Both the position numbers and the translations under genes were made by a program. 64,000 nucleotides of DNA from Pseudomonas sp. MN1F (GTDB lineage Bacteria > Pseudomonadota > Gammaproteobacteria > Pseudomonadales > Pseudomonadaceae): NCBI RefSeq assembly GCF_009391885.1, contig NZ_VZII01000016.1:1-64000 (forward strand). The letters run 5' to 3'. The notes below the pieces were generated by a model, which worked only from the letters and a program-made list of their open reading frames with translations, did not search any database and was not told the DNA's origin. Shown one piece after another: positions 8,523 through 17,309 of this stretch; the stretch's first letter is position 1, and each line of letters opens with the position of its first letter.

Positions 8523-9878
8523 TTAACGCACCAGGCTAGGCCGCTTGTTGTCGAAGCTCCAACCGGGAATCAGGAACTGCATCGCCACGCTGTCATCCCG
8601 CGCCCCCAGCCCCATGTTGCGGTAGCACTCATGGGCCTTGGCCAGCTGGTCTTCATCCAGCTCCACACCCAGCCCCGGACGCTCCGGCACCCGCACATGG
8701 CCGTCGACGATACGCAGCGGCTCACGGGTCAGGCGCTGGCCGTCCTGCCAGATCCAGTGGGTATCGATGGCAGTGATTTCACCCGGCGCCGCCGCCGCCA
8801 CCTGGGTAAACATCGCCAGCGAAATGTCGAAGTGGTTGTTCGAGTGCGAGCCCCAGGTCAGGCCCCAGTCGTGGCACATCTGCGCCACCCGCACCGCCCC
8901 CTGCAAGGTCCAGAAATGCGGGTCGGCCAAGGGGATGTCCACCGACTGCAACTGGATCGCATGGCCCATCTGCCGCCAGTCGGTGGCGATCATGTTGGTG
9001 GCGGTCGGCAGGCCGGTGGCACGGCGGAACTCAGCCATCACTTCTCGGCCCGAGTAGCCGTTCTCGGCACCGCACGGGTCTTCGGCGTAAGCCAGCACAT
9101 TGTGCTTGTCGCGGCACAGGGCGATGGCCTCTTTCAACGACCAGGCGCCATTCGGGTCAAGGGTGATACGCGCTTGCGGGAAGCGTTCGGCCAGGGCCGT
9201 CACCGCGTCCATTTCCTCTTCCCCCCGCAGCACGCCGCCCTTGAGCTTGAAGTCGCTGAAGCCATAACGCTGCTTGGCCGCTTCGGCCAGGCGCACTACC
9301 GCTTCCGGGGTCAGGGCCTTTTCGTGGCGCAGGCGGAACCAGTCGTCATCGGCATCGGCTTCGTTGCGGTAGGCCAGGTCGGTCTGCTGGCGGTCGCCGA
9401 TGTAGAACAGGTAGCCGAGCATCTTCACCGCTTCACGCTGCTGGCCCTCACCCAGCAGTGCCGCCATCGGCACGTTGAGGTGCTGGCCGAGCAGGTCGAG
9501 CAGCGCCGACTCGATGGCCGTCACCGCGTGCACGGTGATGCGCAGGTCGAAGGTCTGCAGGCCACGGCCGGCGGAATCACGGTTGGCGAAGGTCTGGCGC
9601 ATGGCGTTGAGCACGCGCTGGTAGTGACCGATCGGCTGGCCGACCACCAGGCTGCGGGCGTCTTCCAGGGTCTGGCGGATCTTCTCGCCACCAGGCACTT
9701 CGCCCAGGCCGGTGTTGCCGGCACTGTCGCGCAGCACCACGACGTTGCGGGTGAAGTACGGGCCATGGGCGCCACTGAGGTTGAGCAGCATGCTGTCGTG
9801 GCCAGCCACGGGGATCACGCGCAGGTCAGTGACAACCGGGGTGCTGGAGTGAACGGCGGGATTGGTCTGCATGTTCAT
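8523..9878 (-). CDS. gudD: Glucarate dehydratase
   Basis: A 451-residue enolase-superfamily enzyme that converts D-glucarate (and L-idarate) to 5-dehydro-4-deoxy-D-glucarate. The catalytic lysine motif is DFKLKGG; metal ligands are in ITLDPNGAW and [16 protein letters not shown] and the base His in WGSHSNNH are all present. The C-terminal [19 protein letters not shown] closely matches the family end. Start at ATG 9878 (a second ATG is at 9872). It lies 19 bases downstream of gudP and is probably cotranscribed with it. The next enzymes of the pathway (5-dehydro-4-deoxyglucarate dehydratase and ketoglutarate semialdehyde dehydrogenase) are not in this window. Confidence 0.95.
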   Translation of the reverse strand: MNMQTNPAVHSSTPVVTDLRVIPVAGHDSMLLNLSGAHGPYFTRNVVVLRDSAGNTGLGEVPGGEKIRQTLEDARSLVVGQPIGHYQRVLNAMRQTFANRDSAGRGLQTFDLRITVHAVTAIESALLDLLGQHLNVPMAALLGEGQQREAVKMLGYLFYIGDRQQTDLAYRNEADADDDWFRLRHEKALTPEAVVRLAEAAKQRYGFSDFKLKGGVLRGEEEMDAVTALAERFPQARITLDPNGAWSLKEAIALCRDKHNVLAYAEDPCGAENGYSGREVMAEFRRATGLPTATNMIATDWRQMGHAIQLQSVDIPLADPHFWTLQGAVRVAQMCHDWGLTWGSHSNNHFDISLAMFTQVAAAAPGEITAIDTHWIWQDGQRLTREPLRIVDGHVRVPERPGLGVELDEDQLAKAHECYRNMGLGARDDSVAMQFLIPGWSFDNKRPSLVR

Positions 9879-9897
9879 GGTTGTTGTCTCGCAGTCA

Positions 9898-11250
9898 TCA
9901 GTGGGTCTGGCCCAAGGCCGAAGGCGCCTTGTGGTCGTCAGAGGGAACGCCCTTGGGGCGAATGCGTACGAAGAAGATGGCGATGGCCGCCAGCACCGAG
10001 GTCACCGCCAGGCCATACAGCCCGCCCTGGATCGACCCGGTCTGCTGTTCGAGCAGGCCGAAGGTGGTGGGGGCGACGAAGCCGCCGAGGTTGCCGACCG
10101 AGTTGATCAGCGCGATCACAGCCGCGGCGATACGGGCGTCCAGGTAGCCTTGCGGAATCGGCCAGAACAGCGACGAGGCCGACTTGAAACCGATGGCGGC
10201 AAAGCACACGGCAACAAAGGCGAACACCGGGCCGCCGGTGGTGGACATGAACATGCCGATGGCGGCGACTATCAAGGCACCGGCAACCCAGGCCTGCTGG
10301 AACTTCCAGCGCGTTGAGCCGGCAGCGAAGGCGTACATGGCGATGATCGAGATCAGCCACGGGATCGAGTTGAAGAAGCCGACCTGCAGGTCGCTGAGGT
10401 CGCCCATGCGCTTGATGATGCTCGGCAGCCAGAAGGTGGCGGCATAGATGGTCAGCTGGATGCAGAAGTAGATCAGGCAGAACAGCACGATCTGGCGGTC
10501 CTTGAGCAGGCTCCAGGCCGAAGGCTTCACCGCGCCGACCGCTTCACGCTCCCGCTGCTCGCGGTCGATGGTCGCCACCAGCGCGTCCTGTTCAGCCTGG
10601 CTCAGCCACTTGGCATCGTGCGGCTTGGAGTCGAGCCAGAAGAACACGAAGAAGCACAGGGTCACCGAGGCCATGCCTTCGATGAACAGCATCCACTGCC
10701 AGCCATGCAGGCCCAGGCCCTGGATCTGCATCAGCGCACCGGCCAGCGGCCCGGAAATCAGCGACGCCAGGGCCGAACCGCTGAGGAAGATGGCAATCGC
10801 CTTGCCGCGCTCGGCAGCCGGCAGCCAACGGGTGAAGTAGTAGATCACGCCGGGGAAGAAGCCCGCCTCGGCAACGCCCAACAGGAAGCGCAGCACGTAG
10901 AACTGGGTTTCGCTCTGGACGAAGGCCATGGCGGTGGCCACCAGGCCCCAGGTGAACATGATGCGGGTCAGCCACAGCCGCGCACCGATCTTTTGCAGCA
11001 GCATGTTCGAGGGCACTTCGAACAGCGCGTAGCCGATAAAAAACAGCCCGGCACCGAAACCGAAGGCCGCGGCACTGATGCCCAGGTCGCTTTCCAGGTG
11101 CGGGCGGACGAAGCCGATGTTGACGCGGTCGAGGTAGTTGACGATGAACATGATGACGAACAGCGGCAGGACGTGGCGCTTGACCTTGGCCACGGCACTG
11201 GCCAAAGCGTCGCCTTCATTCCGGGCAGACGGAGCGAGGGTGTCGTTCAC
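9898..11250 (-). CDS. gudP: Glucarate transporter, MFS anion:cation symporter
   Basis: A 450-residue MFS protein ([18 protein letters not shown] at its start). I chose GTG 11250 because GGGAGA lies 7 bases upstream and the first helix ([20 protein letters not shown]) follows at a normal distance; the longer open frame to 11418 would run through the operator region. The motifs [20 protein letters not shown] and [20 protein letters not shown] are classic for glucarate/tartrate-type symporters. It is cotranscribed with gudD and divergent from an FCD/GntR regulator. Confidence 0.85.
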   Translation of the reverse strand: MNDTLAPSARNEGDALASAVAKVKRHVLPLFVIMFIVNYLDRVNIGFVRPHLESDLGISAAAFGFGAGLFFIGYALFEVPSNMLLQKIGARLWLTRIMFTWGLVATAMAFVQSETQFYVLRFLLGVAEAGFFPGVIYYFTRWLPAAERGKAIAIFLSGSALASLISGPLAGALMQIQGLGLHGWQWMLFIEGMASVTLCFFVFFWLDSKPHDAKWLSQAEQDALVATIDREQREREAVGAVKPSAWSLLKDRQIVLFCLIYFCIQLTIYAATFWLPSIIKRMGDLSDLQVGFFNSIPWLISIIAMYAFAAGSTRWKFQQAWVAGALIVAAIGMFMSTTGGPVFAFVAVCFAAIGFKSASSLFWPIPQGYLDARIAAAVIALINSVGNLGGFVAPTTFGLLEQQTGSIQGGLYGLAVTSVLAAIAIFFVRIRPKGVPSDDHKAPSALGQTH

Positions 11251-11289
11251 GGGTGGATCTCCCACTAATTGTTTTTGTGCGGGTCGAAG

Positions 11290-11300
11290 TTGTCTGACAT
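11290..11300. promoter_or_regulatory. Degenerate third copy of the 11-base site
   Basis: TTGTCTGACAT resembles the TTGTACGACAA sites at 11332 and 11477 (three mismatches). It may be a weaker auxiliary operator closer to the gudP start. Confidence 0.25.
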
Positions 11301-11331
11301 GACAATGGAACGGAGCATAGGCGCAGCGAAG

Positions 11332-11342
11332 TTGTACGACAA
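11332..11342 (+). promoter_or_regulatory. Candidate GntR/FCD operator, copy 1
   Basis: TTGTACGACAA fits the TTGT-N3-ACAA form recognised by FCD-subfamily GntR repressors. An exact copy in the opposite orientation is at 11477-11487. It lies 82 bases upstream of the gudP start codon. Confidence 0.6.
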
Positions 11343-11476
11343 GATGCCGAACATCGCGGATATAGCAAAATACAAGCTGATAAATAGCAACATTGCGTCT
11401 ATCATGCCGACAACGCAATTAACAGCCCTGTACCGTGCAGAGAAAAACCGGGCAAAAAAAATTTTTATTGGTTAAC

Positions 11477-11487
11477 TTGTCGTACAA
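11477..11487 (-). promoter_or_regulatory. Candidate GntR/FCD operator, copy 2
   Basis: TTGTCGTACAA is the reverse complement of the site at 11332-11342. It lies 23 bases upstream of the regulator's ATG, placed for autorepression. Confidence 0.6.
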
Positions 11488-11510
11488 GCAACCCTGACCC
11501 GGAACGCCTC

Positions 11511-12209
11511 ATGGACACTTCCCCAGCCAAACGCAGCCACAGCCGCGCCCACGACCTGGTGTCGAGCCTGACCCAGCAGATCCTGCTGGGCACCTTCAAG
11601 CCCGGGGACAAGCTGCCGTCGGAGAACACCCTGGTGCGCGAGCATGGCGTCAGCCGCACCGTGGTCCGCGAAGCGCTCTCGAAGTTGCAGGCCTCGGGCC
11701 TGGTGGAGCCACGCCACGGCATCGGCACCTTCGTGATGGAGCGCCAGGGCCAGGCGGGTTTGCGCGTGGGGGCGGAGAATGCTGCCAGCGTGCGTGACCT
11801 GCTGGAGCTGCGCATCGGCCTGGAGGGCCAGGCAGCCGCCCTGGCTGCCGTGCGCCGCAGTGACGAGCACCTGGCACGCATGCGCAAGGCGCTGGATGAC
11901 TATCAGGACTTGGCGGCGGCCGGGGACAGCTGTATCGAGGCCGACCGGCGCTTTCACCTGTTGATCGCCGAGGCCACCGGCAACCTGTATTTCAGCGAGA
12001 TGATGGCGCAGCTGGGCAACGGCCTGATCCCGCGCAATCGAATGGCCCTGGCCGAACGCGCCGGGGCCAACCTGGCGCGGCATGCCTACCTGGCCAACCT
12101 TGAGCATGAGGCGATCCTCAATGCCATCCGCCGGCAGGACCCGGATGCCGCGCGGGCGGCGATCTGCCTGCACCTGTCCAACAGCCGGGATCGCCTGCTG
12201 CCGGACTAG
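11511..12209 (+). CDS. GntR-family regulator, FCD (FadR) subfamily; probable glucarate-locus regulator
   Basis: A 232-residue protein with the GntR winged helix at residues 8-75 (GDKLPSENTLVREHGVSRTV) and an all-helical FCD ligand domain (LLELRIGLEGQAAALAA; the metal/ligand residues sit in DRRFHLLIAEATGN and RHAYLANLEHEAILNAI). It is divergent from gudP-gudD across 260 A+T-rich bases that hold two identical inverted 11-base sites. I infer a repressor released by a hexarate or keto-acid intermediate. The weak GGAA before ATG 11511 would keep the level low. Confidence 0.85.
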   Translation: MDTSPAKRSHSRAHDLVSSLTQQILLGTFKPGDKLPSENTLVREHGVSRTVVREALSKLQASGLVEPRHGIGTFVMERQGQAGLRVGAENAASVRDLLELRIGLEGQAAALAAVRRSDEHLARMRKALDDYQDLAAAGDSCIEADRRFHLLIAEATGNLYFSEMMAQLGNGLIPRNRMALAERAGANLARHAYLANLEHEAILNAIRRQDPDAARAAICLHLSNSRDRLLPD

Positions 12210-12229
12210 AAGCCGCTGTCGTTACAGTT

Positions 12230-13240
12230 TCACCAGGTCAGGCAGATCTTGCCGAAATGCCGATTGCTCTCCTGATAGCGGAACGCCTCGACGATCTGCT
12301 CCAGTTCGAAATGCTTGTCCACCACCGGCCGCAAGCCATTGGCATCGATCGCCCGCACCATCGCCTGCTGCTGCGCGCGGCTGCCCACCAGCACACCTTG
12401 CAGGCGGATCTGCCGCACCAGTGCCTGCACCAGCGGCAACTGCCCGGCCACGCCAGTGAGAATGCCGATCAGCGACACATGCCCACCAATACGCGCGGCA
12501 ATCATCGACTGCTCCAGGGTCGCCGGCCCACCCACTTCGATCACATGATCGACGCCGCGATTGCCCGTGAGCTCACGGGCCTTCTCACCCCAGGCCGGGG
12601 TGCTCTTGTAGTTGATCAGGTGGTCGGCGCCGAGGGCTTTCAGGCGTTCGAGCTTGGCGTCGCTGGACGACGTGGCGATGACCGTGGCCCCCGCCAGCTT
12701 GGCGAACTGCAAGGCGAAGATCGACACCCCGCCGGTGCCCTGCACCAGCACCGTGTCACCGGGCTTGAGGTGATCATCGCTCATCAAGCTGCGCCAGGCA
12801 GTGAGGCCGGCCGTGGTCAGGGTTGCAGCCTCGGCGTGGCTGAAGCCTTGGGGAGCCAGGGTGAAGGCGGTAGCGGGAGCGGTCACCTGTTCGCGCGCGT
12901 AGCCGTCGATGCCGTCGCCGGGCACCCGGCCAAAGCCTTCGACGTTGGCCTGGCCGTCGAGCCAATCCGGGAAGAAGGTGCTGACGACGTTGTCGCCGAC
13001 CTTGAATTCACTTACGCCCGCACCGACCGCGACCACTTCGCCGGCGCCGTCGGCCATGGGAATGCGCCGCTCGCTCGGGCCCCACATGCCGCTGACCACG
13101 GCGAAGTCGTGATAGTTGAGGGAGCTGGCATGCAGCTGCACGGTGATCTCGCCGGCCTTGGGCGCTGGGGCCTCGCTGGTGCCGACTTCGACCTTGTCGT
13201 AGCCGCCGCCGGGTTGCACATAGATGGCCTTGCTGGTCAT
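12230..13240 (-). CDS. Zinc-independent MDR alcohol dehydrogenase / quinone oxidoreductase-like protein
   Basis: A 336-residue medium-chain dehydrogenase/reductase. The GroES-like domain has LNYHDFAVVSG and MADGAGEVVAVGAGVSEFKV; the Rossmann motif is VLVQGTGGVSIFALQFAK followed by ATSSSDAKLERLKALGA, which suggests NADP(H). There is no cysteine set for a structural zinc. Start ATG 13240 (MTSKAIYVQPGGGYDK) has GGAG 8 bases upstream; the open frame continues further but without a binding site. Substrate unknown. It is convergent with the GntR gene and has a lone half-REP upstream. Confidence 0.85.
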   Translation of the reverse strand: MTSKAIYVQPGGGYDKVEVGTSEAPAPKAGEITVQLHASSLNYHDFAVVSGMWGPSERRIPMADGAGEVVAVGAGVSEFKVGDNVVSTFFPDWLDGQANVEGFGRVPGDGIDGYAREQVTAPATAFTLAPQGFSHAEAATLTTAGLTAWRSLMSDDHLKPGDTVLVQGTGGVSIFALQFAKLAGATVIATSSSDAKLERLKALGADHLINYKSTPAWGEKARELTGNRGVDHVIEVGGPATLEQSMIAARIGGHVSLIGILTGVAGQLPLVQALVRQIRLQGVLVGSRAQQQAMVRAIDANGLRPVVDKHFELEQIVEAFRYQESNRHFGKICLTW

Positions 13241-13287
13241 GACTGGGGCTCCATTCAGAGAAAGACTGCGGTTCAGCATAGCCATTT

Positions 13288-13302
13288 CCGGCCTCTTCGC
13301 GG
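13288..13302. repeat. Half REP element
   Basis: CCGGCCTCTTCGCGG is the typical P. putida REP half-sequence without an opposing arm nearby. It lies between the HAD phosphatase stop and the dehydrogenase promoter. Confidence 0.5.
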
Positions 13303-13310
13303 CGCAAGGG

Positions 13311-13901
13311 TCAGCCCAACAACCCCCGCAGTGCCCGGCAATCCGCCGCATGCCAGTCCACCAGTTCTGGCCATGGATTATCCGGCAAATTCACCAGCAC
13401 CGTGCGCGCACCCGCAGCCCGCCCACAGTCCAGGTCAAAGCGATAATCCCCGACCATCACCAGCTCACTGGGCGCCACACCCCAGACGCTGGCAATCTTC
13501 AACAGCCCATCCGGGCTCGGCTTGGGCTCTGCCTCATCGCGCCCGAGAATGTGCTCGACCGGGAAGCAATCCGCCAGGCCGATCGCTTCCAGCGTCACAT
13601 GCGCCAGCTCCCGGGCATTGCGGGTGAGGATGCCCAGGCGGCAACCACGCTGAGCCAGCTCACGCACCAGTTCCACGGCCCCGGTGGCCGCTGTCGAGGC
13701 AATCGCCAGGTCGCGTTCATGCTCCAGCAGCCAGGCATGCTTGGCCGCCGCTTCCGCTGCCGGCAGCGCCGCCAGGTGGGTGAGAATGTCGTGCTCGGCC
13801 GGGATGTCCAGGGCGACGCGGATAGCGGCGAAATCGTGCACCGCCACCGTCAGGGTGCCGTCCATGTCGAACACCCAGTTGCGGATTTCGGCCAGGCTCA
13901 T
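13311..13901 (-). CDS. HAD-superfamily (subfamily IA) phosphatase
   Basis: A 196-residue protein. Motif I is VFDMDGTLT (residues 10-18, nucleophile Asp12), motif II LGILTRNAR, motif III EAEPKPSPDG and motif IV MVGDYRFDLDCG, so it is a complete HAD phosphatase with a helical cap (about 25-85). It resembles phosphoglycolate phosphatase-like enzymes; the substrate is unknown. Its ATG (13901) overlaps the tesB stop by 4 bases (ATGA), so it is translationally coupled to tesB. No better start exists; the frame upstream lies wholly within tesB. Confidence 0.88.
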   Translation of the reverse strand: MSLAEIRNWVFDMDGTLTVAVHDFAAIRVALDIPAEHDILTHLAALPAAEAAAKHAWLLEHERDLAIASTAATGAVELVRELAQRGCRLGILTRNARELAHVTLEAIGLADCFPVEHILGRDEAEPKPSPDGLLKIASVWGVAPSELVMVGDYRFDLDCGRAAGARTVLVNLPDNPWPELVDWHAADCRALRGLLG

Positions 13902-14767
13902 GCCCAGTCCTTGCGGTGGCGAATCAGGCCTTCCTGGGTCGACGATGCCACCAGCTGGCCAGCGCGGTTGAAGATGCTGCCGCGGCAGAAACCACGGGCA
14001 TTGCCGGCCCACGGGCTGTCGGTGGCGTACAGCAGCCACTCATCGGCGCGCAGGTTACGGTGGAACCACAGCGAATGGTCGAGGCTGGCGATCTGCATGT
14101 CGCGCTGCCACACCGACTTGCCATGGGGCAGCAACGAAGTGGTCAGCAGGCCGAAGTCGGAGGCGTAGGCCAGCAGGTACTTGTGCAGTGCAGGTACGTC
14201 AGGGAGTGTGCCGTCGGCGCGGAACCAGGCGTACTTCACCGGGTCGCCGGGTTGCGGGTTGAACGGGTCGCGCTCGGTTACCGGGCGGATCTCGATCGGC
14301 TTGGCGCACAGCACCTTGTCGCGGATGCGTTCGGGCAGCTTGTCGGCGTGGGCGCTGGCCAGCTCGACTTCGGTCGCCAGGTTTTCCGGGCCGACCACGT
14401 CAGGCATCTGCACCTGGTGCTCGAAGCCTTCCTCGTCGTACTGGAACGACGCGCTGCAGGTGAAGATCGGCTGGCCCTTCTGAATCGCCGTCACCCGCCG
14501 GGTGCTGAAGCTGCCGCCGTCACGCACGCGGTCGACCGAATACACCACCGGCAAGCTGGCATCGCCTGGGCGCAGGAAGTAACCGTGCAGCGAATGCACG
14601 TGGCGCGCATCCTCGACCGTCTGGCTGGCAGCCGACAGCGACTGGCCCAGTACCTGGCCACCGTACAGCTGACGGAAGCCCAGGTCCTGGCTGCGGCCAC
14701 GGAACAGGTTCTCCTCGATCGACTCGAGGCTCAACAGGTCGACCAGGTCGTCCAACACATGACTCAT
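13898..14767 (-). CDS. tesB: Acyl-CoA thioesterase II
   Basis: A 289-residue double hot-dog thioesterase that hydrolyses medium- to long-chain acyl-CoA. Family landmarks are FRGRSQDLGFRQLYGGQVLG near the N-terminus, VHSLHGYFLRPGDASLPVVY, and in the second half YASDFGLLTTSLLPHG and SLDHSLWFHRNLRADEWLLY with the catalytic Asp/Thr/Gln region. Length matches E. coli TesB. Coupled to the downstream HAD gene by a 4-base overlap. Confidence 0.95.
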   Translation of the reverse strand: MSHVLDDLVDLLSLESIEENLFRGRSQDLGFRQLYGGQVLGQSLSAASQTVEDARHVHSLHGYFLRPGDASLPVVYSVDRVRDGGSFSTRRVTAIQKGQPIFTCSASFQYDEEGFEHQVQMPDVVGPENLATEVELASAHADKLPERIRDKVLCAKPIEIRPVTERDPFNPQPGDPVKYAWFRADGTLPDVPALHKYLLAYASDFGLLTTSLLPHGKSVWQRDMQIASLDHSLWFHRNLRADEWLLYATDSPWAGNARGFCRGSIFNRAGQLVASSTQEGLIRHRKDWA

Positions 14768-14779
14768 CGGGGGTTCTCC

Positions 14780-14806
14780 TTGTAGGAGCGAGCTTGCTCG
14801 CGATGC
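14780..14806. repeat. Short REP-like hairpin upstream of tesB
   Basis: TGTAGGAGCGAGCTTGCTCG carries a GCGAGC-TT-GCTCGC palindrome typical of the short Pseudomonas REP variant, about 13 bases upstream of the tesB start. Confidence 0.5.
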
Positions 14807-14914
14807 GCCGCGTCAACGGCGCTCGGTTTCACAGGCGCTGAACATCTTTCGGCGAGCACCTTGCAGGGGTAAGGAAATGATACAGGGTTTGTCATTGACG
14901 CCGTGCATGGCGGC

Positions 14915-15487
14915 TCATTCAGTGCGCAGGGTCTGCTCCCAATGTGCGCGGTCAATGCGATACAGCACGTGAGGGCGCAGCGGGTGGCCGATGGGCAGGC
15001 GGGGGTGATCGAAGCTGCCATTGGCGTCCTGGAGCATGCCGATGGCCTGCATGACTTTCTGCGACGGCAAATTGCTCTCGCTAGTGAACGACACCACCTC
15101 TTCCACGCGCAATTGGGCGAAAGCACAACGCAGGCAGGTCCATGCCGCCTCGCTGGCAAAACCCAGGCCCCAATGGCGCCGGGCCAGGCGCCAGCCGATC
15201 TCCACTGCCGGGGCGAACGGCGCATCGAAATTGACATTGAGCAAGCCCGTCATGCCGATGAACGCCCCACTATCCTTGCGCTCCAGCGCCCACAGGCCGA
15301 AGCCGTACTCGTTGAAGTGGCCGCGGATCCTGCCGATCAGCGCCGCCGCTTCCAGCCGCGTCATCGGCGCAGGGAAATAACGCATCACCTGCGGGTCGGC
15401 ACACATTGCGGCGAACTCGCGCAGGTCGTCATCGTGCCATTGGCGCAGCACCAGGCGTGCGCTTTCCAGGTGGAGGATGGGGGTCAT
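14915..15487 (-). CDS. GNAT acetyltransferase, RimJ/RimL type
   Basis: A 190-residue protein starting MTPILHLESARLVLRQWHDDD at ATG 15487, with GGAG 8 bases upstream. Residues around 85-130 (AVEIGWRLARRHWGLGFASE) form the acetyl-CoA-binding region and SNLPSQKVMQAIGM the end of the GNAT fold. It probably acetylates a protein N-terminus or a small amine; the target is unknown. It stands alone on the minus strand between tesB and a divergent phosphatase gene. Confidence 0.87.
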   Translation of the reverse strand: MTPILHLESARLVLRQWHDDDLREFAAMCADPQVMRYFPAPMTRLEAAALIGRIRGHFNEYGFGLWALERKDSGAFIGMTGLLNVNFDAPFAPAVEIGWRLARRHWGLGFASEAAWTCLRCAFAQLRVEEVVSFTSESNLPSQKVMQAIGMLQDANGSFDHPRLPIGHPLRPHVLYRIDRAHWEQTLRTE

Positions 15488-15656
15488 GGGAGGTGCTCCG
15501 GTTTTACGTTGTGGCATTTAACAGCGTAGGCGCGGCCAGGTTTTTCACGCAACCGGCGGCGCCCGGAATGCAATTTTCACAACCCCTTCACCCGTCCCCG
15601 ACAGACGGCTGAGCACAATGCCCCCTCAAACCACCGCCGCGCCATTGGAGTGACGC

Positions 15657-16343
15657 ATGCAGCCAAGCAACACCTTGGGCCACCCCGCCAACCACGCCCG
15701 TCGCAAGCGACGCATGTCACGCAAAGCCCTTGGTGCCGCTCTCGGCCTGTGCCTGGTCATCGCGGCGGTGACCACCTGGCTGGCGACGAGGACCCATATC
15801 GTGGACCTTGGCAACGAGCGACAGTTGAACGAAAGCGGCCTGCTGAAGGACTGGGCCGACGGTGCGGTAATCGTGATGATCCGCCATGCCGAACGTTGCG
15901 ACAGCGCGCCCGGCCCGTGCCTGAACGACCCCACCGGCATTACCGTGGCCGGCAGCGAGGCCGCCACGCGTGTAGGCCAAGGCTTGAAGCAACTGGGCCT
16001 GAGCAATGCCGATGTGCTCGCCAGCCCCAAGGTGCGCACCCAGCAGACTGCGCACTTCATCCTTGGCCAGGCCGTAGCGAGCGAAGCCTGGCTGGAAAGC
16101 TGCGACAACCAGTTCGCCAGTGAAGCGCTGGCGCGCAAGCGTGCGGGGCACAACCTGGTACTGGTGACCCACAATGGCTGCATCGACCATTTCGCCCGCC
16201 AGCAGCATGTGGCCGGTGGTGAGCGCGAGAGCAACTACGCCAGCGCGCTGTTCGTCTCGGTCAATGCCAACGGCAAGGCGCGAATCCTTGGGCGCTTGAA
16301 CGAGCCAGACTGGCAACGCGTATTGGCCAGCGTGGGGAAATAA
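15657..16343 (+). CDS. Membrane-anchored histidine phosphatase-family protein (Ais-like)
   Basis: A 228-residue protein. A positively charged N-terminus (HARRKRRMSRK) precedes one membrane segment at about residues 24-42 (ALGAALGLCLVIAAVTTWLA). A periplasmic histidine-phosphatase fold follows: VIVMIRHAERC carries the catalytic RHxE motif, SPKVRTQQTA the second Arg and LVTHNGCIDH the second His. E. coli Ais, which removes a heptose phosphate of the LPS core, has this architecture, but the real substrate is unknown. An internal Met at residue 20 is a possible alternative start. Confidence 0.8.
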   Translation: MQPSNTLGHPANHARRKRRMSRKALGAALGLCLVIAAVTTWLATRTHIVDLGNERQLNESGLLKDWADGAVIVMIRHAERCDSAPGPCLNDPTGITVAGSEAATRVGQGLKQLGLSNADVLASPKVRTQQTAHFILGQAVASEAWLESCDNQFASEALARKRAGHNLVLVTHNGCIDHFARQQHVAGGERESNYASALFVSVNANGKARILGRLNEPDWQRVLASVGK

Positions 16344-16381
16344 CTGGCAAGATCAGCGCTGGCCCCGATTGCGAACTTCCC

Positions 16382-17296
16382 ATGCCGTTGCCGCTGATCT
16401 ACCACGAAGACTACAGCCCGGAATTCCCCGCCGAGCACCGCTTTCCGATGGACAAGTTCCGCCTGCTGCGCGACCACCTGGTGGCCAGCGGGCTGACCAC
16501 CGACCAGGCCCTGCTGCGCCCGGACATCTGCCCCAACGATATCCTCGCCCTGGCCCATGACCGCAGCTACATCGAGCGCTACATGAATGGCGAACTGTCC
16601 CGCGAGGACCAGCGTCGCCTCGGCCTGCCCTGGAGCGAAGCCCTGGCCCGGCGTACCGTGCGCGCGGTGGGTGGCTCGCTGCTGACCGCCGAAATGGCGC
16701 TGCAGCACGGCATCGCCTGCCACCTGGCCGGCGGCACCCACCACGCCCACTACGACCACCCGGCCGGCTTCTGTATCTTCAATGACCTCGCCGTGATCAG
16801 CCGCTACTTGCTCGCAGCCGGCCGCGTGCACCGGGTGCTGATCTTCGACTGCGATGTGCACCAGGGCGACGGCACCGCACGCATCCTCCACGACACCCCG
16901 GACGCCATCACCGTGTCCCTGCACTGCGAGCAGAACTTCCCCGCACGCAAGGCTCACAGCGACTGGGACATTCCCCTGCCACGCGGCATGGGCGACACGG
17001 CTTACCTGAAGGTGGTGGAAGATGCGCTGAACTACCTGCTGCCGCTGTATCAACCCGACCTGGTGCTGTACGACGCTGGCGTCGATGTGCACAAGGACGA
17101 TGCCCTGGGCTACCTGCAACTCACCGACCAGGGCCTGGCCGCGCGTGACGAGCTGGTGATGCGCCACTGCCTGGGCCGTGACATCCCGGTGGTCGGGGTG
17201 ATCGGTGGCGGCTACAGCAAGGACCGCGAAGCCTTGGCCAGGCGCCACGGCATTCTTCACCACAGCGCGGCACGCGTCCTGGGTTGTTCACAATGA
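16382..17296 (+). CDS. Histone deacetylase-family protein (class II-like amidohydrolase)
   Basis: A 304-residue arginase/deacetylase-fold enzyme. The catalytic His pair is in GGTHHAHYDHPAGFCIFNDL, the zinc ligands in IFDCDVHQGDGTA and LYDAGVDVHKDD, and VIGGGYSKD completes the site. Bacterial relatives deacetylate acetoin-related compounds, acetylpolyamines or proteins; the short length fits the compact bacterial group. Start at ATG 16382. It follows the histidine phosphatase gene by 38 bases on the same strand and precedes the flavoprotein gene. Confidence 0.9.
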   Translation: MPLPLIYHEDYSPEFPAEHRFPMDKFRLLRDHLVASGLTTDQALLRPDICPNDILALAHDRSYIERYMNGELSREDQRRLGLPWSEALARRTVRAVGGSLLTAEMALQHGIACHLAGGTHHAHYDHPAGFCIFNDLAVISRYLLAAGRVHRVLIFDCDVHQGDGTARILHDTPDAITVSLHCEQNFPARKAHSDWDIPLPRGMGDTAYLKVVEDALNYLLPLYQPDLVLYDAGVDVHKDDALGYLQLTDQGLAARDELVMRHCLGRDIPVVGVIGGGYSKDREALARRHGILHHSAARVLGCSQ

Positions 17297-17309
17297 CTGT
17301 GGAACCGCT

